Assembly (NCBI RefSeq): GCF_004564355.1
Contig: NZ_CP038266.1
Span: forward strand, 3,100,001 to 3,164,000
Source of the DNA: Microbacterium wangchenii
Lineage (GTDB): Bacteria; Actinomycetota; Actinomycetes; Actinomycetales; Microbacteriaceae
Length of the DNA stretch: 64,000 nucleotides
Direction: 5' to 3'
The first letter of the stretch is position 1. Every line of letters begins with the position of its first letter. Positions 52,544 to 61,326 of the stretch are shown piece by piece. The notes under the pieces were generated by a model. That model was given only the letters and a program-made list of their open reading frames with translations. It did no database searches and was not told the origin of the DNA. Both the position numbers and the translations under genes were made by a program.

Positions 52544-54112
52544 TCAGGTGTGCTGGGGGAAGCCCAGGTCGATACCGCCGTGGTCGCTCTGACCACGCGT
52601 GGCGGGGTCGAGCCAGCGGGCGGTGATCGCCTTCTCCCGCGTGAAGAAGTCGAACCCGTGCACCCCGTACGCCTTGGCGTCGCCGAACATCGAGGCCTTC
52701 CAGCCGCCGAACGAGTGGTAGGCCACGGGCACCGGGATGGGCACGTTGACTCCGATCATCCCGACCTGCACCTCCCGCTGGAACCGGCGGGCCGCTCCCC
52801 CGTCGTTGGTGAAGACGGCGGTGCCGTTGCCGAAGTCGCCGGAGTTGATGAGGTCCACGCCTTCCTGGAACGAAGCCACGCGCACGACCGAGAGCACGGG
52901 CCCGAAGATCTCCTCGGTGTACGCGCGGGAGGTCGTGGGGACGTGGTCCAGGAGCGTGGGCCCGAAGAAGAACCCGTCTTCGTGACCGTCGACAGTGAAT
53001 CCACGACCGTCCACGACCACCGACGCGCCGTCGGCCTCGGCGATGTCGACGTACGACGACACCTTGTCGCGGTGCACGTCGGTGATGAGCGGCCCCAGGT
53101 CGGGCTCGCCGTCGGCACCGCCGGCACCGTTCCCCACGCGCAGCCGGGCGACCCGGTCGCGCACCTTCGCCACGAGTTCGTCGGCGACCGGCTCGACGGC
53201 CAGGACCACGCTGATCGCCATGCACCGCTCGCCCGCCGCACCGTAGCCGGCGTTCACCGCCGAATCGGCGACGAGGTCGAGATCGGCGTCGGGGAGGACG
53301 AGCATGTGGTTCTTCGCCCCGCCCAGCGCCTGCACGCGCTTGCCGTGGCGCGCCGCGGTCTCGTAGATGTACTGCGCGATCGGGGTGGAGCCGACGAACG
53401 AGATCGACTGTACGACCGGCGAGGTCAGCAGACCGTCCACGGCCACCTTGTCGCCCTGCAGCACCGTGAACACGCCGTCGGGCAGGCCCGCTTCCTGCCA
53501 CAGCCTGGCCAGCCAGAGAGCGGCCGACGGATCCTTCTCACTCGGCTTGAGCACGACGGCGTTGCCCGCGGCGATCGCGACGGAGAAGAACCACAGCGGC
53601 ACCATGGCCGGGAAGTTGAACGGGCTGATGATGCCCACCACCCCGAGCGGCTGCTTGAGGGTGTACACGTCGATCCCGGAGGAGGCGTTGTCGGAATAGG
53701 CACCCTTCACCAGGCTCGGGAAGCCGGTGGCGAGATCGACCACCTCGAGTCCGCGGGCGATCTCGCCGACCGCATCCGAGACGACCTTGCCGTGCTCGGC
53801 CGTGATTATGTGCGCCAGCTCGCCCTTGCGGGCGTTCAGCAGCTCACGGAACGCGAACATCACCGCCTGCCGCTTCGCGATCGAGTACCCGCTCCACACC
53901 GCGAAGCCGCGCTCCGCCGACGCGAGCGCCGCGGCGATGTCCTGTTCGTCGGCCAGGGCCACCTCGGCCTGCACGGCGCCGGTCGCGGGGTTGTAGACGG
54001 GCGCGGTGCGCGTGCCGCTCGAGGGATGCTCGGCGCCGTCGATCCAGTGCGGGATGCGCGGCACCTCGGGGGAGGCGGAAGCGGTGACGGTGGCGGATGC
54101 GACGGTGCTCAT
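52544..54112 (-). CDS. mmsA: CoA-acylating methylmalonate-semialdehyde dehydrogenase
   Basis: 522 aa aldehyde-dehydrogenase-fold enzyme of the MmsA class. The catalytic Cys is in GYGAAGERCMAISV, the NAD-binding region is LGVVGIISPFNFPAMVPLWFFSVAIAAGNAVVLKPSEKDPS, and the CoA-acylating subclass shows in the absence of the usual general-base Glu (LGGAKNHMLVLPDADLD instead of LELGGK). It converts methylmalonate or malonate semialdehyde to propionyl- or acetyl-CoA in valine, pyrimidine or inositol breakdown. The ATG at 54112 follows GAGAGGA. The gene stands alone. Confidence 0.94.
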   Translation of the reverse strand: MSTVASATVTASASPEVPRIPHWIDGAEHPSSGTRTAPVYNPATGAVQAEVALADEQDIAAALASAERGFAVWSGYSIAKRQAVMFAFRELLNARKGELAHIITAEHGKVVSDAVGEIARGLEVVDLATGFPSLVKGAYSDNASSGIDVYTLKQPLGVVGIISPFNFPAMVPLWFFSVAIAAGNAVVLKPSEKDPSAALWLARLWQEAGLPDGVFTVLQGDKVAVDGLLTSPVVQSISFVGSTPIAQYIYETAARHGKRVQALGGAKNHMLVLPDADLDLVADSAVNAGYGAAGERCMAISVVLAVEPVADELVAKVRDRVARLRVGNGAGGADGEPDLGPLITDVHRDKVSSYVDIAEADGASVVVDGRGFTVDGHEDGFFFGPTLLDHVPTTSRAYTEEIFGPVLSVVRVASFQEGVDLINSGDFGNGTAVFTNDGGAARRFQREVQVGMIGVNVPIPVPVAYHSFGGWKASMFGDAKAYGVHGFDFFTREKAITARWLDPATRGQSDHGGIDLGFPQHT

Positions 54113-54227
54113 GGCGGTGTCCTCTCTGACAGCGGGGTGCGCGCCTCGCGGCGGCGGGCTGGTGGCCCTTCGCTCGGAACGGTAGTCCACATCCCCGCCG
54201 AACGGGAGGCCGTGAAGCCGTCCACGC

Positions 54228-55016
54228 TCACCGCTGCGCGACGCGGGTGGTCAGCTGATGGGCGTGGGCGAGGAGCGTTCGGCCGAGCTCTGCGATCCGG
54301 TCGGGACCGAATCGGAACTGCACCCCAGTGAGACTGAGCGCCCACTGCGGGTCACCCTCGCGCGTGAACACCGCCGCGCCCATCCCCCAGCTGCCCTCCA
54401 CGATCAATCCGGGGTTCACGGCGAAACCCCGCTCCTGCGTCTCGCGCAGGCGCGCGCGCAGGCGCTTCTCGCCGTGGGCGGCGCCCCACGTCGCTGCCAG
54501 GTCGGGGTGACGCTCGAAATAGGCGTCCACATCGTGGGGCGCCTGGAAGGCGAGGATGGCCAGGCCCGCGGATGCCACGCCCAGCGGGAAGCGCACACCC
54601 TCGGAGAGCACGAAGGAGCGGATGGGGAAGCTGCCCTCCTCCCGCAGGAGGCACACCGTCTCGTCGCCGCGGCGCACGGAGAGGAACGCGCTCTCCTCGG
54701 TGCGCACCGCGAGGGAACGCACGATGTCGCGGGCGGTCGCGGTGATGTCGTAGCGTGACGCTGCCACCGTTCCCATCAGGTACAGCTCCGGGCCGGGCAG
54801 CCACCGCCCTGTCGTCTCGTCGCGGTCGACGAGACCCTCGCGCCGGAGGGCCGTGAGCAGCCGGTGCACGGTCGGGCGGGTCAGATCGGCGTCGGCGGCG
54901 AGCGCGCCGATGGGCGCACCCGTCGTACCCGCCGCCGTCACCAGGCGCAGCAGATGCGCGGCCCGGGCGATCGCCTGCGCGCCGGGGACCGCCCCGCGTT
55001 CGGCTGCGCTGTCCAC
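54228..55016 (-). CDS. IclR-family transcriptional regulator
   Basis: 262 aa. The IclR winged helix is residues about 14-75 (AIARAAHLLRLVTAAGTTGAPIGALAADADLTRPTVHRLLTALRREGLVDRDETTGRWLPG). The effector domain holds SVRRGDETVCLLREEGSFPIRSFVLSEGVRFPLGVASAGLAILAF. It is divergent from the CoA-transferase/thiolase operon, as PcaR-type regulators often are. The GTG at 55016 is fixed by a leaderless promoter whose -10 ends 7 bases upstream. Confidence 0.92.
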   Translation of the reverse strand: MDSAAERGAVPGAQAIARAAHLLRLVTAAGTTGAPIGALAADADLTRPTVHRLLTALRREGLVDRDETTGRWLPGPELYLMGTVAASRYDITATARDIVRSLAVRTEESAFLSVRRGDETVCLLREEGSFPIRSFVLSEGVRFPLGVASAGLAILAFQAPHDVDAYFERHPDLAATWGAAHGEKRLRARLRETQERGFAVNPGLIVEGSWGMGAAVFTREGDPQWALSLTGVQFRFGPDRIAELGRTLLAHAHQLTTRVAQR

Positions 55017-55023
55017 AATACGG

Positions 55024-55053
55024 ACACTACGGCGCTCAGCATCCACATCGCAA
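55024..55053 (-). promoter_or_regulatory. Leaderless promoter of the IclR gene (TTGCGA-18-TAGTGT)
   Basis: On the minus strand the -35 TTGCGA (55048-55053) and -10 TAGTGT (55024-55029) are 18 bp apart. The start codon GTG follows after seven bases, so translation starts at the RNA 5' end. Confidence 0.6.
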
Positions 55054-55136
55054 CGCACGCCGCCCCGCAGCGGCAGTGCGGCGCCCAGGATGGAACCACC
55101 CGCGCGTTTCCCGCGCGCCGCACGAAGGAGTGACGC

Positions 55137-55910
55137 GTGATCGACAAGACCTGGGCCTCGGCCGCGGAGGCCGTCGCCGACATCCCCGACGGGGCATCGC
55201 TCGCCGTCGGCGGTTTCGGCCTCTCGGGCAACCCCATCGGCCTCATCGAGGCGCTCCTGGCGCAGGGCACGACGGATCTCTCGGTCGTCTCGAACAACTG
55301 CGGGGTGGACGACTGGGGCCTCGGGGTGCTGCTGAACGCCCGCCGCATCCGCAAGATGACGTCGTCGTACGTGGGGGAGAACAAGGAGTTCGAGCGCCAG
55401 TTCCTCTCCGGTGAGCTCGAGCTCGAGCTCACGCCGCAGGGCACGCTCGCCGAGAAGCTGCGGGCGGGCGGTTCGGGCATCGCGGCCTTCTACACGCAGA
55501 CCGGCGTCGGCACGCAGGTCGCCGAGGGAGGTCTCCCCCGCCGCTACGACGGCTCCGGCGGCGTGGCCCTCGCCTCCCCCGCGAAGGACGTCCGCGTCTT
55601 CGAGGTCGACGGAGAGGACCGCGACTTCGTCCTGGAGGAGGCGATCCGCACCGACTTCGCCCTCGTGCACGCGCTGCGCGGAGACCGCCACGGCAACCTG
55701 GTCTTCAACAAGGCCGCCCGCAACTTCAACCCGCTCGCCGCCATGGCCGGGCGCGTGTGCATCGCGCAGGTGGAAGAGCTCGTCGAACCCGGCGGACTCG
55801 ACCCCGACAGCATCCATCTGCCCGGGGTCTACGTGCATCGCATCATCGAGGTCGGCACCGGCATCGAAAAGCGCATCGAGAAGCGCACCGTCCGCGCGGA
55901 GGGAAACTGA
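55137..55910 (+). CDS. pcaI: 3-oxoacid CoA-transferase subunit A
   Basis: 257 aa. The N-terminal [28 protein letters not shown] and [15 protein letters not shown] are the family-I CoA-transferase alpha-subunit signatures. It moves CoA from succinyl-CoA to a 3-oxoacid, either 3-oxoadipate (PcaI) or acetoacetate (ScoA). The IclR regulator and the thiolase neighbour favour the beta-ketoadipate reading, without proof. GTG 55137 follows GAAGGAGTGACGC. One base separates its stop from the start of subunit B. Confidence 0.9.
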   Translation: MIDKTWASAAEAVADIPDGASLAVGGFGLSGNPIGLIEALLAQGTTDLSVVSNNCGVDDWGLGVLLNARRIRKMTSSYVGENKEFERQFLSGELELELTPQGTLAEKLRAGGSGIAAFYTQTGVGTQVAEGGLPRRYDGSGGVALASPAKDVRVFEVDGEDRDFVLEEAIRTDFALVHALRGDRHGNLVFNKAARNFNPLAAMAGRVCIAQVEELVEPGGLDPDSIHLPGVYVHRIIEVGTGIEKRIEKRTVRAEGN

Positions 55911-55911
55911 C

Positions 55912-56565
55912 ATGGCCCTGAACCGACAGGAGATGGCCGCGCGCGCGGCACGAGAGCTTCCCGACGGCGCGTACGTGAACCTCGGCATCGGACTGCCCAC
56001 GCTCGTGCCCAATCACGTGCCCGACGGCGTCGCGCTCGTGCTGCAGTCCGAGAACGGCATCCTCGGCGTCGGGCCGTACCCGAGCGAGGATGCCGTCGAT
56101 CCCGACCTCATCAACGCCGGCAAGGAGACGGTCACGACCCTCCCGGGAGCGGCGTACTTCGATTCGTCGCTGAGCTTCGGGATGATCCGCGGCGGCAAGA
56201 TCGACGCCGCGATCCTCGGGGCGATGCAGGTGTCGCGAACCGGTGACATCGCGAACTGGATGATCCCGGGGAAGATGGTCAAGGGCCCCGGTGGCGCGAT
56301 GGACCTCGTCCACGGCGCCGGCCGCGTCATCGTCCTCATGGAGCACGTCGCTCGCGACGGCAGCCCCAAGATCGTCGACACCTGCTCCCTGCCACTGACC
56401 GGGAAGGGAGTGGTCGACCGGATCATCACCGACCTCGCCGTGATCGATGTCACCGAGGAGGGTCTCGTGCTCATGGAGACCGCTCCCGGCGTCACGGTGG
56501 AGGATGTACGGGCGGCCACCGAACCGCCCCTTCTCGTCCGCATCCCCCAGGAGACGCACTCATGA
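55912..56565 (+). CDS. pcaJ: 3-oxoacid CoA-transferase subunit B
   Basis: 217 aa. The catalytic Glu that forms the CoA thioester is in [68 protein letters not shown] is the usual beta-subunit core. It works as a heteromer with the upstream alpha subunit. The end overlaps the thiolase start by 4 bp (ATGA). Confidence 0.92.
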   Translation: MALNRQEMAARAARELPDGAYVNLGIGLPTLVPNHVPDGVALVLQSENGILGVGPYPSEDAVDPDLINAGKETVTTLPGAAYFDSSLSFGMIRGGKIDAAILGAMQVSRTGDIANWMIPGKMVKGPGGAMDLVHGAGRVIVLMEHVARDGSPKIVDTCSLPLTGKGVVDRIITDLAVIDVTEEGLVLMETAPGVTVEDVRAATEPPLLVRIPQETHS

Positions 56566-57746
56566 TCCTCGACGACATCGTCCTCGTCGCCGCCGCCCGC
56601 ACACCGCAGGGCCGGCTCAAGGGCCAGCTCGCGCCGGTCCCGGCCCCGCAGCTGGGCGGCATCGCGATCCGCGGTGCGCTCGAGCGCGGCGGCATCCCGC
56701 CCGAGGCCGTCGACGCCGTTCTCGTCGGTCAGGTGCTGCCGGCCGGGGTCGGCCAGAACCCCGCCCGCCAGGCGGCCGTGGCGGCAGGCCTCGGATGGGA
56801 CGTGCACGCCGCATCCGTCAACAAGGTCTGCCTGTCGGGCCTGACCGCCATCATCGACGCCGCGCGGATGCTCCGCACCGGCGACGCGCGTGTCGTGGTC
56901 GCCGCCGGCATGGAATCGATGACGCGCGCGCCGCACCTGCTGATGGGCTCGCGCGAGGGCTGGACGTACGGCGCGGTCGAGGCCCTGGACCACATGGCCT
57001 TCGACGGACTGACCGATGCGTACGACCGCGAGAGCATGGGCGCGTCCACGGAGCGCGCCAACGAGCGCTCCGAGGTCTCCCGCGAGGCGCAGGACGCCGT
57101 CGCCGCCCGATCGCACCAGCGCGCCGCCGCCGCCCAGGAGACCGGCATCTTCGACGCCGAGATCGTGCCGGTGGAGATCCCGCAGCGCAAGGGCGCTCCC
57201 GTCCTGGTCACGCGCGACGAGGGCGTGCGACCCGAGACCACCGTCGAAACCCTCGCGCGCCTGCGCCCGGCCTTCGCGCAGGGCGGCACGATCACGGCGG
57301 GCAACTCGTCGCAGATCTCCGACGGCGCCTCCGCCGTGGTGGTGACGACACGGTCGCACGCCGACGAGAACGGATGGGATGTGCTCGCCGTCGTCGGCGC
57401 GAGCGGCCAGGTCGCCGGCCCCGACAACTCGCTGCACGAGCAGCCGGCCCGCGCACTCGCACAGGCGTGCGAGAAGGCCGGGATCTCCCCCGCCGACCTC
57501 GACGTCGTGGAGATCAACGAGGCGTTCGGCGCTGTCGTCGCCCGCTCGCAGGCGGAGCTCGGCCTCTCCGACGACGTGGTCAACATCCACGGCGGCGGGA
57601 TCGCGCTCGGCCACCCCATCGGCGCATCCGGCAACCGTCTGGTCGTCCACGCCGTGCACGAGCTGATCCGTCGCGGCAGCGGCACCGCCGCGGTGTCGCT
57701 GTGCGGTGGTGGCGGTCAGGGCGACGCCCTCATCCTCACCCGCTGA
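56562..57746 (+). CDS. Thiolase (acetyl-CoA acetyltransferase / 3-oxoadipyl-CoA thiolase type)
   Basis: 394 aa. The nucleophilic Cys is in [11 protein letters not shown], the catalytic His in [14 protein letters not shown] and the second Cys in [11 protein letters not shown], the complete thiolase set. It cleaves 3-oxoacyl-CoA made by the adjacent transferase, giving acetyl-CoA and either succinyl-CoA (from 3-oxoadipyl-CoA) or a second acetyl-CoA. The VNKVCLSG wording and length fit degradative thiolases in general. Last gene of the operon. Confidence 0.93.
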   Translation: MILDDIVLVAAARTPQGRLKGQLAPVPAPQLGGIAIRGALERGGIPPEAVDAVLVGQVLPAGVGQNPARQAAVAAGLGWDVHAASVNKVCLSGLTAIIDAARMLRTGDARVVVAAGMESMTRAPHLLMGSREGWTYGAVEALDHMAFDGLTDAYDRESMGASTERANERSEVSREAQDAVAARSHQRAAAAQETGIFDAEIVPVEIPQRKGAPVLVTRDEGVRPETTVETLARLRPAFAQGGTITAGNSSQISDGASAVVVTTRSHADENGWDVLAVVGASGQVAGPDNSLHEQPARALAQACEKAGISPADLDVVEINEAFGAVVARSQAELGLSDDVVNIHGGGIALGHPIGASGNRLVVHAVHELIRRGSGTAAVSLCGGGGQGDALILTR

Positions 57747-57752
57747 CCTCGG

Positions 57753-58427
57753 CTACACGCCGGGGAGGTCGAAGACCTCCGGATGCCGCGACAGCTCAAG
57801 CCGGCTGCGACGGATGTGCTGCGCGAGGAGGGTCTCGGCGTCGTCGGCGTCGCGGCGGCGGAGTGCACCCACGAGGAGCTGGTGGTCGTGGTGGACGCTG
57901 CGATCGCCCTCGCTCCAGAACAGCCGGGTCGCCGCCCGCCGGTAGTGCTGCGTCCGGTTCCACAGGCTCTTCACCAGATCGGTGAGCACGGTCGTGTCGG
58001 CGTGGTCGACGCCGGAGAGGTGGAACTCCCGGTCCATCAGGAGGAAGTCCTCGACGTCTGCGGAGCGCTCCATCCGGTCGGCGAGCACCTGGAGGCGCGC
58101 GATCTCGTCATCCGTGAGCAGCGGCACGTTCATCCGCAGCAGGAGCGGCTCGAGCCGCTCGCGCACGAGGTACAGCTCCTGGCACTCGCCGGAGCTGAGC
58201 GTCGACACCCACGCGCCGGTGTTGGCGACGAGGGTCACGAGCCCCTCGGCCTCCAGCATCCGCAGCGCCTCGCGCACGGGGAGTCTGCTCGCCCCGTGCC
58301 GCTCGGCGAGTTCGTCCTGACGGATCCGCTCCCCCGGCGCGTACGCGCCGTCGAGGATCGCCTCGCGCAGCGTCGCGGCGATCCGGGCGCCGGTGGCGCC
58401 GTGCACGCCCGCACGCGCAGGTGCCAT
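57753..58427 (-). CDS. GntR-family regulator, FadR/FCD subfamily
   Basis: 224 aa. The HTH is GARIAATLREAILDGAYAPGERIRQDELAERHGASRLPVREALRMLEAEGLV (residues about 13-65). The C-terminal FCD all-helical domain binds a small carboxylate through a metal site, here with Asp/His in LLMDREFHLSGVDHAD and HHDHQLLVGAL. The ATG at 58427 has GAGAGGATC upstream. It follows the VOC gene by 14 bp. An inverted repeat before the divergent E1 operon is a likely binding site. Confidence 0.92.
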   Translation of the reverse strand: MAPARAGVHGATGARIAATLREAILDGAYAPGERIRQDELAERHGASRLPVREALRMLEAEGLVTLVANTGAWVSTLSSGECQELYLVRERLEPLLLRMNVPLLTDDEIARLQVLADRMERSADVEDFLLMDREFHLSGVDHADTTVLTDLVKSLWNRTQHYRRAATRLFWSEGDRSVHHDHQLLVGALRRRDADDAETLLAQHIRRSRLELSRHPEVFDLPGV

Positions 58428-58441
58428 GGCCGATCCTCTCC

Positions 58442-58984
58442 TCACGCCGCCGGGTCGGTCGGCTTCCACAGCAGGCGCGACGCGCCGGCCTCGTACGCCT
58501 TGCCGTCGGGGTAGCTGACGAGCTCGAACTGCAGCCCCCAGGGGCTGCGGAAGTAGATCCACCGCTGCCCGAGGGCCGCCTGCCGGCTGGCGACCGGCTC
58601 GCCCATCACTTCGACGCCGGATGCGCGGAGGTACTCCACCGCAGCATCCATGTCGTCCACGTACAGAGCCAGATGGTACCCGCCGATGTCGCTGTTGCGC
58701 GGCTGCGGGCTCTGCCCGTCGGCCGCGTCGTACGCGAACGTCTCGATGTTCAGCCCGGTGCCCAGCCGGTAGAACCGGATCTCCCGGATGACGGTGCGCG
58801 GATGGACACCGAGCTGCCGCTGCATCCAATCGTCGTCGGCGCGCTTCTCGCCGAGGGAGTAGACGGGCTCGGCCCCCAGGACGTCGACGAGGAAAGAATG
58901 CGCCTCGTCGAGGTCGGGCACCGTGATCCCGATGTGATCCGCTCCCCGCAGTCCGGGGATCCCTCCGCCACTTCCCGTGCTCAT
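58442..58984 (-). CDS. VOC-superfamily protein (glyoxalase/dioxygenase-like)
   Basis: 180 aa. GADHIGITVPDLDEAHSFLVDVLGAEPVYSLGEKR (metal-ligand His in DHIGI) opens the fold. A second His is in YHLALYVDDMDAAVEYL and the third ligand Glu in PWGLQFELVSYPDG. The intact His-His-Glu triad implies a metal-dependent reaction. The substrate is unknown. It is the first gene of a two-gene unit with the GntR regulator, behind GGAGG, and is divergent from the E1/E2 genes. Confidence 0.88.
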   Translation of the reverse strand: MSTGSGGGIPGLRGADHIGITVPDLDEAHSFLVDVLGAEPVYSLGEKRADDDWMQRQLGVHPRTVIREIRFYRLGTGLNIETFAYDAADGQSPQPRNSDIGGYHLALYVDDMDAAVEYLRASGVEVMGEPVASRQAALGQRWIYFRSPWGLQFELVSYPDGKAYEAGASRLLWKPTDPAA

Positions 58985-59071
58985 GCGCGACCTCCTTGTC
59001 GACCGACGCCTCATCGTATCCACTGCGAGCCACTTTCGACAGATAATCCGCCCCATGCGGCGCAACGGGCC

Positions 59072-59100
59072 TTGCATTGGATCAAATGTGACCTTACGCT
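59072..59100 (+). promoter_or_regulatory. Promoter of the E1/E2 operon with overlapping GntR-like operator
   Basis: -35 TTGCAT (59072-59077) and -10 TACGCT (59095-59100) are 17 bp apart. The inverted repeat CATTGGATCAAATG (59075-59088), 12 of 14 positions symmetric around GATC, overlaps the -35 and the spacer, as expected for repression by the nearby FCD-type GntR protein. Confidence 0.6.
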
Positions 59101-59147
59101 CGGGGGATCGGACCGGCCCCGCGGGCCGCGGATGAGATGAGGCGACG

Positions 59148-61325
59148 ATGCCGGAGCGCGAGAGACTGTCCACGGGCGTGGACTGGATCGAACTGTCCAC
59201 GACGAAGGCTGACTGGGACGCCGCGGATCCGGCGCTGCTGGGCACGATGCTCAGCGAGCTGCACCTCATCCGTGCGTTCGAGGAGTCGGTGCTCGAACTC
59301 GCCGGCGAAGGTCTCGTGCACGGCCCCGCGCACTCCAGCATCGGGCAGGAGGGCGGCGCGGTGGGCTCGATCGTGGGCCTCCGCTCCACCGACGGCGTCA
59401 ACGGCTCGCACCGGGGCCACCACCAGTTCCTCGCCAAGGCGCTCACCCACGTCAGCGGCGGAACCATCGACCCGGCGAACCCCGTGGACGCCGACATCCA
59501 GACGGTGCTGCAGCGCACTCTCGCGGAGATCCTCGGGCTCGCTCAGGGCTACTGCCGCGGCCGCGGCGGATCGATGCACCTGCAGTGGTTCGAGGCCGGC
59601 GCGCTCGGCACCAACGCGATCGTCGGCGGCGGGGCGCCTCTGGCCACCGGCAACGCATGGGCGCAGAAGCACAGCGGCACGACCGACCTCACGATCAACT
59701 ACTTCGGCGACGGCGCCGCGCAGATCGGCTCGGTGCTGGAGTCGATGAACCTCGCCGCCGCATGGCGCCTCCCGGTGTGCTTCTTCATCGAGAACAACCT
59801 CTACGGCGTGTCCACGCGGGCCGACGAGATCACCGCAGACCCACGGTTCTCGGTGCGCGGGCAGGGCTTCGGCATCCCGTCGTGGCGGGTCGACGGCATG
59901 GACCCCCTCGCGGTGCACCTGGCGATGACCGAGGCGGCCGAGCGGATGCGATCGGGCGAGGGCCCCGCGATCGTCGAGGCGCAGGTCTACCGCTTCTTCC
60001 ACCAGAACGGCCCGTACCCGGGCTCCGCCTTCGGCTACCGCACGAAGGAGGAGGAGGCGCAGTGGCGCGAGCGCGACCCGCTGGATCTCACCGCCACCCG
60101 CATGCGCGAGCGCGGGCTCATCGACGACGCGGGCGTCGCGGCTCTGCGATCACGCGTGCAGCAGGCCATGACGGATGCGGTGGGGGCACTCGTCGAAGCC
60201 GATCCCGACCGCCCCGGCAAGCGCCGCATCCGCCCCGAGCTGTGGCCGGAGACGACGTTCGTCAACGTCGGCGTGCGCGGCGACGCGAGCGAGCTGGAGG
60301 GCCTGCCGAAGTTGGATGCCTCGGCCGCGACCCGCCCGGTGAAATTCGTCGACGCCGTGGCCGAGGTCATGGACCGCCGCATGCAGGAGGACCCGCGCAT
60401 CGTCGTGATGGGCGAGGACGTGCACAAGCTCAACGGCGGCACGAACGGCGCGACGAAGGGCCTGGCGAAGAAGTACGGACCGGACCGCGTCATGGGCACG
60501 CCGATCAGCGAGAACGCGTTCGTCGGCCTCGGCGGCGGGCTGGCCCTGGACGGCCGGTTCCGCCCCGTCGTGGAGTTCATGTACCCCGATTTCATGTGGG
60601 TCGCCGCCGACCAGGTCTTCAACCAGATCGGCAAGGCGCGCCACATGTTCGGCGGCGAGAACCCCGTTCCGCTCGTCCTGCGCACGAAGGTCGCGATGGG
60701 ATCGGGGTACGGATCGCAGCACCTCATGGATCCGGCCGGGATCTTCGCGACCAGCCCCGGATGGCGCATCGTGGCCGCATCCAACGCCACCGACTACGTC
60801 GGGCTCATGAACGCCGCGCTGGCACTGGAGGACCCGGTGCTCGTGATCGAGCACGTGGACCTCTACGGAAAAGCCGACGAGGTGCCCGAGGGCGACCTCG
60901 ACTACGTCATCCCGCCGGGCAGCGCCGCCGTCGTCCGCGAGGGGTCGGAGGTCACGGTGCTCAGCTACCTGTCGATGGTCGGCCACGCCGCCGAGGCGAT
61001 CGAGCAGACCGGCGTCGACGCCGAGCTGATCGACCTGCGGTGGCTGGACCGCGCCTCCATCGACTGGGGCACGATCGGCGACAGCATCCGCAAGACGAAC
61101 GCGGTGCTCATCGTGGAACAGGGGGCGCAGGGCACGTCGTACGGCGGATGGCTCGCCGACGAGATCCAGCGCCGGTACTTCGACTGGCTCGATCAGCCGG
61201 TCGCGCGCGTGACCGGGGGCGAGGCATCCCCGAGCATCTCCCGCGTGCTCGAGCGCGCGGCGATCGCCCGCACGGAAGAAGTCGTCGCGGCCCTCGAGGC
61301 CGTCCGCACCGGATTCGGAGCCTGA
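59148..61325 (+). CDS. 2-oxoacid (acetoin-type) dehydrogenase E1, alpha and beta subunits fused
   Basis: 725 aa. The first about 330 residues are E1 alpha (GPAHSSIGQEGGAVGSIVGLRSTDGVNGSHRGHHQF, ThDP motif GDGAAQIGSVLESMNLAAAWRLPVCFFIENN). Residues about 385-725 are E1 beta (FVDAVAEVMDRRMQEDPRIVVMGEDV, FMYPDFMWVAADQVFNQIGKARHMFGG). The two are separate genes in most bacteria. It decarboxylates a 2-oxoacid or acetoin and passes the acyl group to lipoyl-E2. AGATGAGG precedes ATG 59148. The E2 gene follows after one base. No E3 gene is adjacent. Confidence 0.9.
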   Translation: MPERERLSTGVDWIELSTTKADWDAADPALLGTMLSELHLIRAFEESVLELAGEGLVHGPAHSSIGQEGGAVGSIVGLRSTDGVNGSHRGHHQFLAKALTHVSGGTIDPANPVDADIQTVLQRTLAEILGLAQGYCRGRGGSMHLQWFEAGALGTNAIVGGGAPLATGNAWAQKHSGTTDLTINYFGDGAAQIGSVLESMNLAAAWRLPVCFFIENNLYGVSTRADEITADPRFSVRGQGFGIPSWRVDGMDPLAVHLAMTEAAERMRSGEGPAIVEAQVYRFFHQNGPYPGSAFGYRTKEEEAQWRERDPLDLTATRMRERGLIDDAGVAALRSRVQQAMTDAVGALVEADPDRPGKRRIRPELWPETTFVNVGVRGDASELEGLPKLDASAATRPVKFVDAVAEVMDRRMQEDPRIVVMGEDVHKLNGGTNGATKGLAKKYGPDRVMGTPISENAFVGLGGGLALDGRFRPVVEFMYPDFMWVAADQVFNQIGKARHMFGGENPVPLVLRTKVAMGSGYGSQHLMDPAGIFATSPGWRIVAASNATDYVGLMNAALALEDPVLVIEHVDLYGKADEVPEGDLDYVIPPGSAAVVREGSEVTVLSYLSMVGHAAEAIEQTGVDAELIDLRWLDRASIDWGTIGDSIRKTNAVLIVEQGAQGTSYGGWLADEIQRRYFDWLDQPVARVTGGEASPSISRVLERAAIARTEEVVAALEAVRTGFGA

Positions 61326-61326
61326 C

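Noticed and set aside
59055..59135. A 26-codon frame starting at ATG 59055 before the E1 gene
   Set aside because: It runs through the promoter and operator, and its start lies upstream of the predicted transcription start, so it would not be in the mRNA.
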